In this document: piece after piece, positions 4,330 through 5,810 of the stretch
How positions within the stretch are numbered: the first letter of the stretch is position 1
Layout of the letters: every line of letters starts with the position of its first letter
NCBI GenBank assembly: GCA_030536095.1
Contig: JAUNQQ010000048.1
Coordinates: 1 to 5,810 of the forward strand
Reading direction: 5' to 3'
From: Candidatus Saccharimonadota bacterium
GTDB taxonomy: Bacteria; Patescibacteriota; Saccharimonadia; Saccharimonadales; Saccharimonadaceae
Length of the DNA stretch: 5,810 bases
Made by a program: the position numbers and the translations under genes
Notes under the pieces: generated by a model
Seen by the model: the letters and a program-made list of their open reading frames with translations, nothing else
Database searches by the model: none
Told to the model about the DNA's origin: nothing

Positions 4330-4923
4330 TTACTCTACTACCCCCAACTCAATCCTCTTAAACTGCTTAACCGTAATATTCTCCCCCATCTTCGCCACCT
4401 GCTCCTTAATAAACTCGCTTACCTTTTTCTTATCATCAAAGATATAATCCTGCTCCAAAAGAATTTTCTCAGCAAAAGCCTTCTTCATCTGCCCACCAAG
4501 AATCTGCTCCTTCATCTTCTCTGGCCCCTTAAAGTTCTCCTCTAGTTCAGCCATTTTCGCTTTCCTATCTTCTTCCGGAATCTCCTCCTCGCTCACATAC
4601 ATCGGATTCATCGACGCTACCTGCATTGCTAATTTGTGTGCCAAATCCCTAAATTCATCCGTCTTTGCCACAAAACTCGTCTCACAGTTCACCTCAATAA
4701 TCGCCGCAATCCGCCCGTCATGTACATACGCTTCAACAATCCCTTCGCGCGTTTCACGATCACCACGCTTTTCCGCCTTTGTCAACCCCTTCTTCCGCAT
4801 TGCTTCTAGCGCCTTATCAAAGTCCCCGTCCGCTTCCACTAACGCTTGTTTTGCATCTGTCAATCCCGCCCCAGATAGTTCTTTTAATTTCTTAATATCT
4901 TCAATTGAAACTTTATTTGCCAT
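4330..4923 (-). CDS. tsf: Translation elongation factor Ts
   Basis: EF-Ts, 197 residues, the nucleotide exchange factor that releases GDP from EF-Tu. The N-terminal UBA-like domain (1-50) is clear, with IKKLKELSGAGLTDAKQAL (10-28) and GDFDKALEAMRKKG (33-46). The core follows with REGIVEAYVHDGRIAAIIEVN (59-79) and the EF-Tu-contacting motif ETSFVAKTDEF (81-91). The C-terminal helical part holds KEKILLEQ-type sequence (AEKILLEQDYIF, about 151-162). The protein is close to the short form seen in Thermus and cyanobacteria (about 200 residues) and lacks the extra subdomain of E. coli EF-Ts (283). One oddity is Ser83 where most family members have Asp in the TDFV motif. The start is secure: AAAGGAGGA lies 3 nt before the ATG. 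rpsB ends 79 bp upstream with no promoter or terminator visible between them, so the two are probably cotranscribed. Confidence 0.95.
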   Translation of the reverse strand: MANKVSIEDIKKLKELSGAGLTDAKQALVEADGDFDKALEAMRKKGLTKAEKRGDRETREGIVEAYVHDGRIAAIIEVNCETSFVAKTDEFRDLAHKLAMQVASMNPMYVSEEEIPEEDRKAKMAELEENFKGPEKMKEQILGGQMKKAFAEKILLEQDYIFDDKKKVSEFIKEQVAKMGENITVKQFKRIELGVVE

Positions 4924-5002
4924 ATTTCCTCCTTTATTTTATAATTTCCCCAAACATCTTCATCCCCACCACAAAACCAACGAAACTAGTACAAAGCTAA
5001 AA

Positions 5003-5719
5003 CTACGCCTTCTTCGCCGCCGGCTTTACGTCTTTCTGTCCCGCCTTAATCGCCTCTACAAAATACTTCAAAAATGTTTCTGTCGCCTTTAGCGAATCAT
5101 CATTTCCCGGAATCGCATAATCCACCTTTGTCGGATCAACATTTGTATCACAAATCGCAAACACCGGAATATGTAATGTCTTTGCTTCCTTAATAGCATT
5201 CTTATCTGTAAACGCATCCACTACAACCAACGCCCCTGGCCGCTCGCCTAATTCCTTAATTCCACCATACCGCTCATTCAGAAGGTCAATCTCCTCCTGA
5301 AACCTCTGCACTTCTAACTTTGAATAACGGTTTTCTAACTCCCCCGTCTCCATTCTCCGCTCTAAATCCTTCACCTTCCGAATCTGCTTATTCACCGTCT
5401 CAACATTTGTCAGCGTCCCACCAACCCATCTCGTCACTACATACGGCATCTCCACCTCATTCGCCGCTGAAATAATCACATCCTTCAGCTGTTTCTTCGT
5501 CCCCACAAACATCACCTTCCGCCCATTCGCCACAATCTGTGTCAATTTCGGCAAACTTTCCTCTAGCGCCTCCACCGTTTTTTCTAGGTTAATAATATGT
5601 GCTCCATTCCTCCGCTCATATATATATTGCGCCATTTTCGGATGCCACCGGCTTGTCTTATGCCCAAAATGCGCCCCCGATTTCAATAATTCTTTAATGT
5701 CAACTTTTACTTCTGACAT
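5003..5719 (-). CDS. rpsB: 30S ribosomal protein S2
   Basis: Ribosomal protein S2, 238 residues (E. coli 241), a late-assembling 30S protein that bridges head and body and helps hold S1 where S1 exists. Diagnostic stretches: LLKSGAHFGHKTSRWHPKM (11-29), FVGTKKQ (71-77), TRWVGGTLTN (96-105), a coiled-coil-like charged helix pair (about 106-155), and PGALVVVDAFTDKNAIKEA (161-179) with DTNVDPTKVDYAIPGNDDS (191-209). The C-terminal tail is short and Lys/Ala-rich. The ATG follows AGAAAGGAAAACT, a Shine-Dalgarno of moderate strength, part of which can be sequestered by the upstream leader. It is the first gene of an rpsB-tsf pair, the usual bacterial order. Confidence 0.97.
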   Translation of the reverse strand: MSEVKVDIKELLKSGAHFGHKTSRWHPKMAQYIYERRNGAHIINLEKTVEALEESLPKLTQIVANGRKVMFVGTKKQLKDVIISAANEVEMPYVVTRWVGGTLTNVETVNKQIRKVKDLERRMETGELENRYSKLEVQRFQEEIDLLNERYGGIKELGERPGALVVVDAFTDKNAIKEAKTLHIPVFAICDTNVDPTKVDYAIPGNDDSLKATETFLKYFVEAIKAGQKDVKPAAKKA

Positions 5720-5720
5720 A

Positions 5721-5770
5721 GTTTTCCTTTCTCACCGCCAGAGCATAACCATCAGGAAAACATCTCCGGC
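5721..5770 (-). promoter_or_regulatory. rpsB leader: candidate pseudoknot over the ribosome-binding site
   Basis: On the minus strand GCCGGAG (5770-5764) pairs with CTCTGGC (5743-5737) with one G-U. The loop between them contains GTTTTCC (5761-5755), exactly complementary to GGAAAAC (5727-5721), which carries the end of the Shine-Dalgarno just before the ATG. The two helices cross, giving an H-type pseudoknot with connecting loops of 2, 11 and 9 nt. In E. coli, S2 represses rpsB-tsf through its 5' UTR. A similar role here is inferred, not shown. Confidence 0.55.
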
Positions 5771-5796
5771 TGTTTCATTAACTTTATTACTCGCCC

Positions 5797-5805
5797 ATTA
5801 TATCA
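5797..5805 (-). promoter_or_regulatory. Extended -10 promoter of rpsB-tsf
   Basis: TGATATAAT on the minus strand is a perfect extended -10. The -35 position lies outside the window. Transcription should begin near 5790, giving a leader of about 70 nt that contains the candidate pseudoknot. Confidence 0.8.
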
Positions 5806-5810
5806 CACTC

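Overview
The window most resembles a member of the Candidate Phyla Radiation, probably Ca. Saccharibacteria (TM7) or a relative. This is an inference from three things: a short 197-residue EF-Ts, a translation/envelope gene cluster from which pyrH, cdsA and dxr are missing, and TGnTATAAT-type extended -10 promoters. The standard genetic code fits all six genes. All six real genes lie on the minus strand. The + strand is strongly C-rich over G, including in the gene-free parts.

Read along the minus strand, right to left: an extended -10 promoter and a roughly 70-nt leader that can form a pseudoknot over the ribosome-binding site; rpsB (ribosomal protein S2); tsf (EF-Ts); a gene-free stretch of about 620 bp where many bacteria carry pyrH; a second extended -10 promoter; then a tight frr - uppS - rseP - CPBP-protease cluster; then a second gene-free stretch of about 370 bp reaching the left window edge. 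The first two genes make translation factors. frr makes the ribosome recycling factor. uppS makes the polyprenyl diphosphate lipid carrier precursor. rseP and the CPBP gene encode two unrelated intramembrane metalloproteases. frr/uppS and rseP/CPBP are joined by 1-base and 0-base junctions.

The two gene-free stretches are the unusual part. Each holds the same composite module, in the same orientation. First comes an array of short perfect or near-perfect hairpins (two visible on the left, four on the right), each between fixed flanks (YTAGCTAG before, GTATG after) but with exchangeable stems. After a linker of about 50 nt comes a rod-shaped element of about 180 nt with three stacked helices. 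The two rods share an identical core (20 nt + 24 nt) and the same helix lengths, but the helices differ in sequence through compensatory double substitutions. Both rods end 21-22 nt beyond the stop codon of a minus-strand gene (CPBP, tsf). I do not recognise this module as a known RNA family, insertion sequence or attachment site. It is the best candidate here for an undescribed system.
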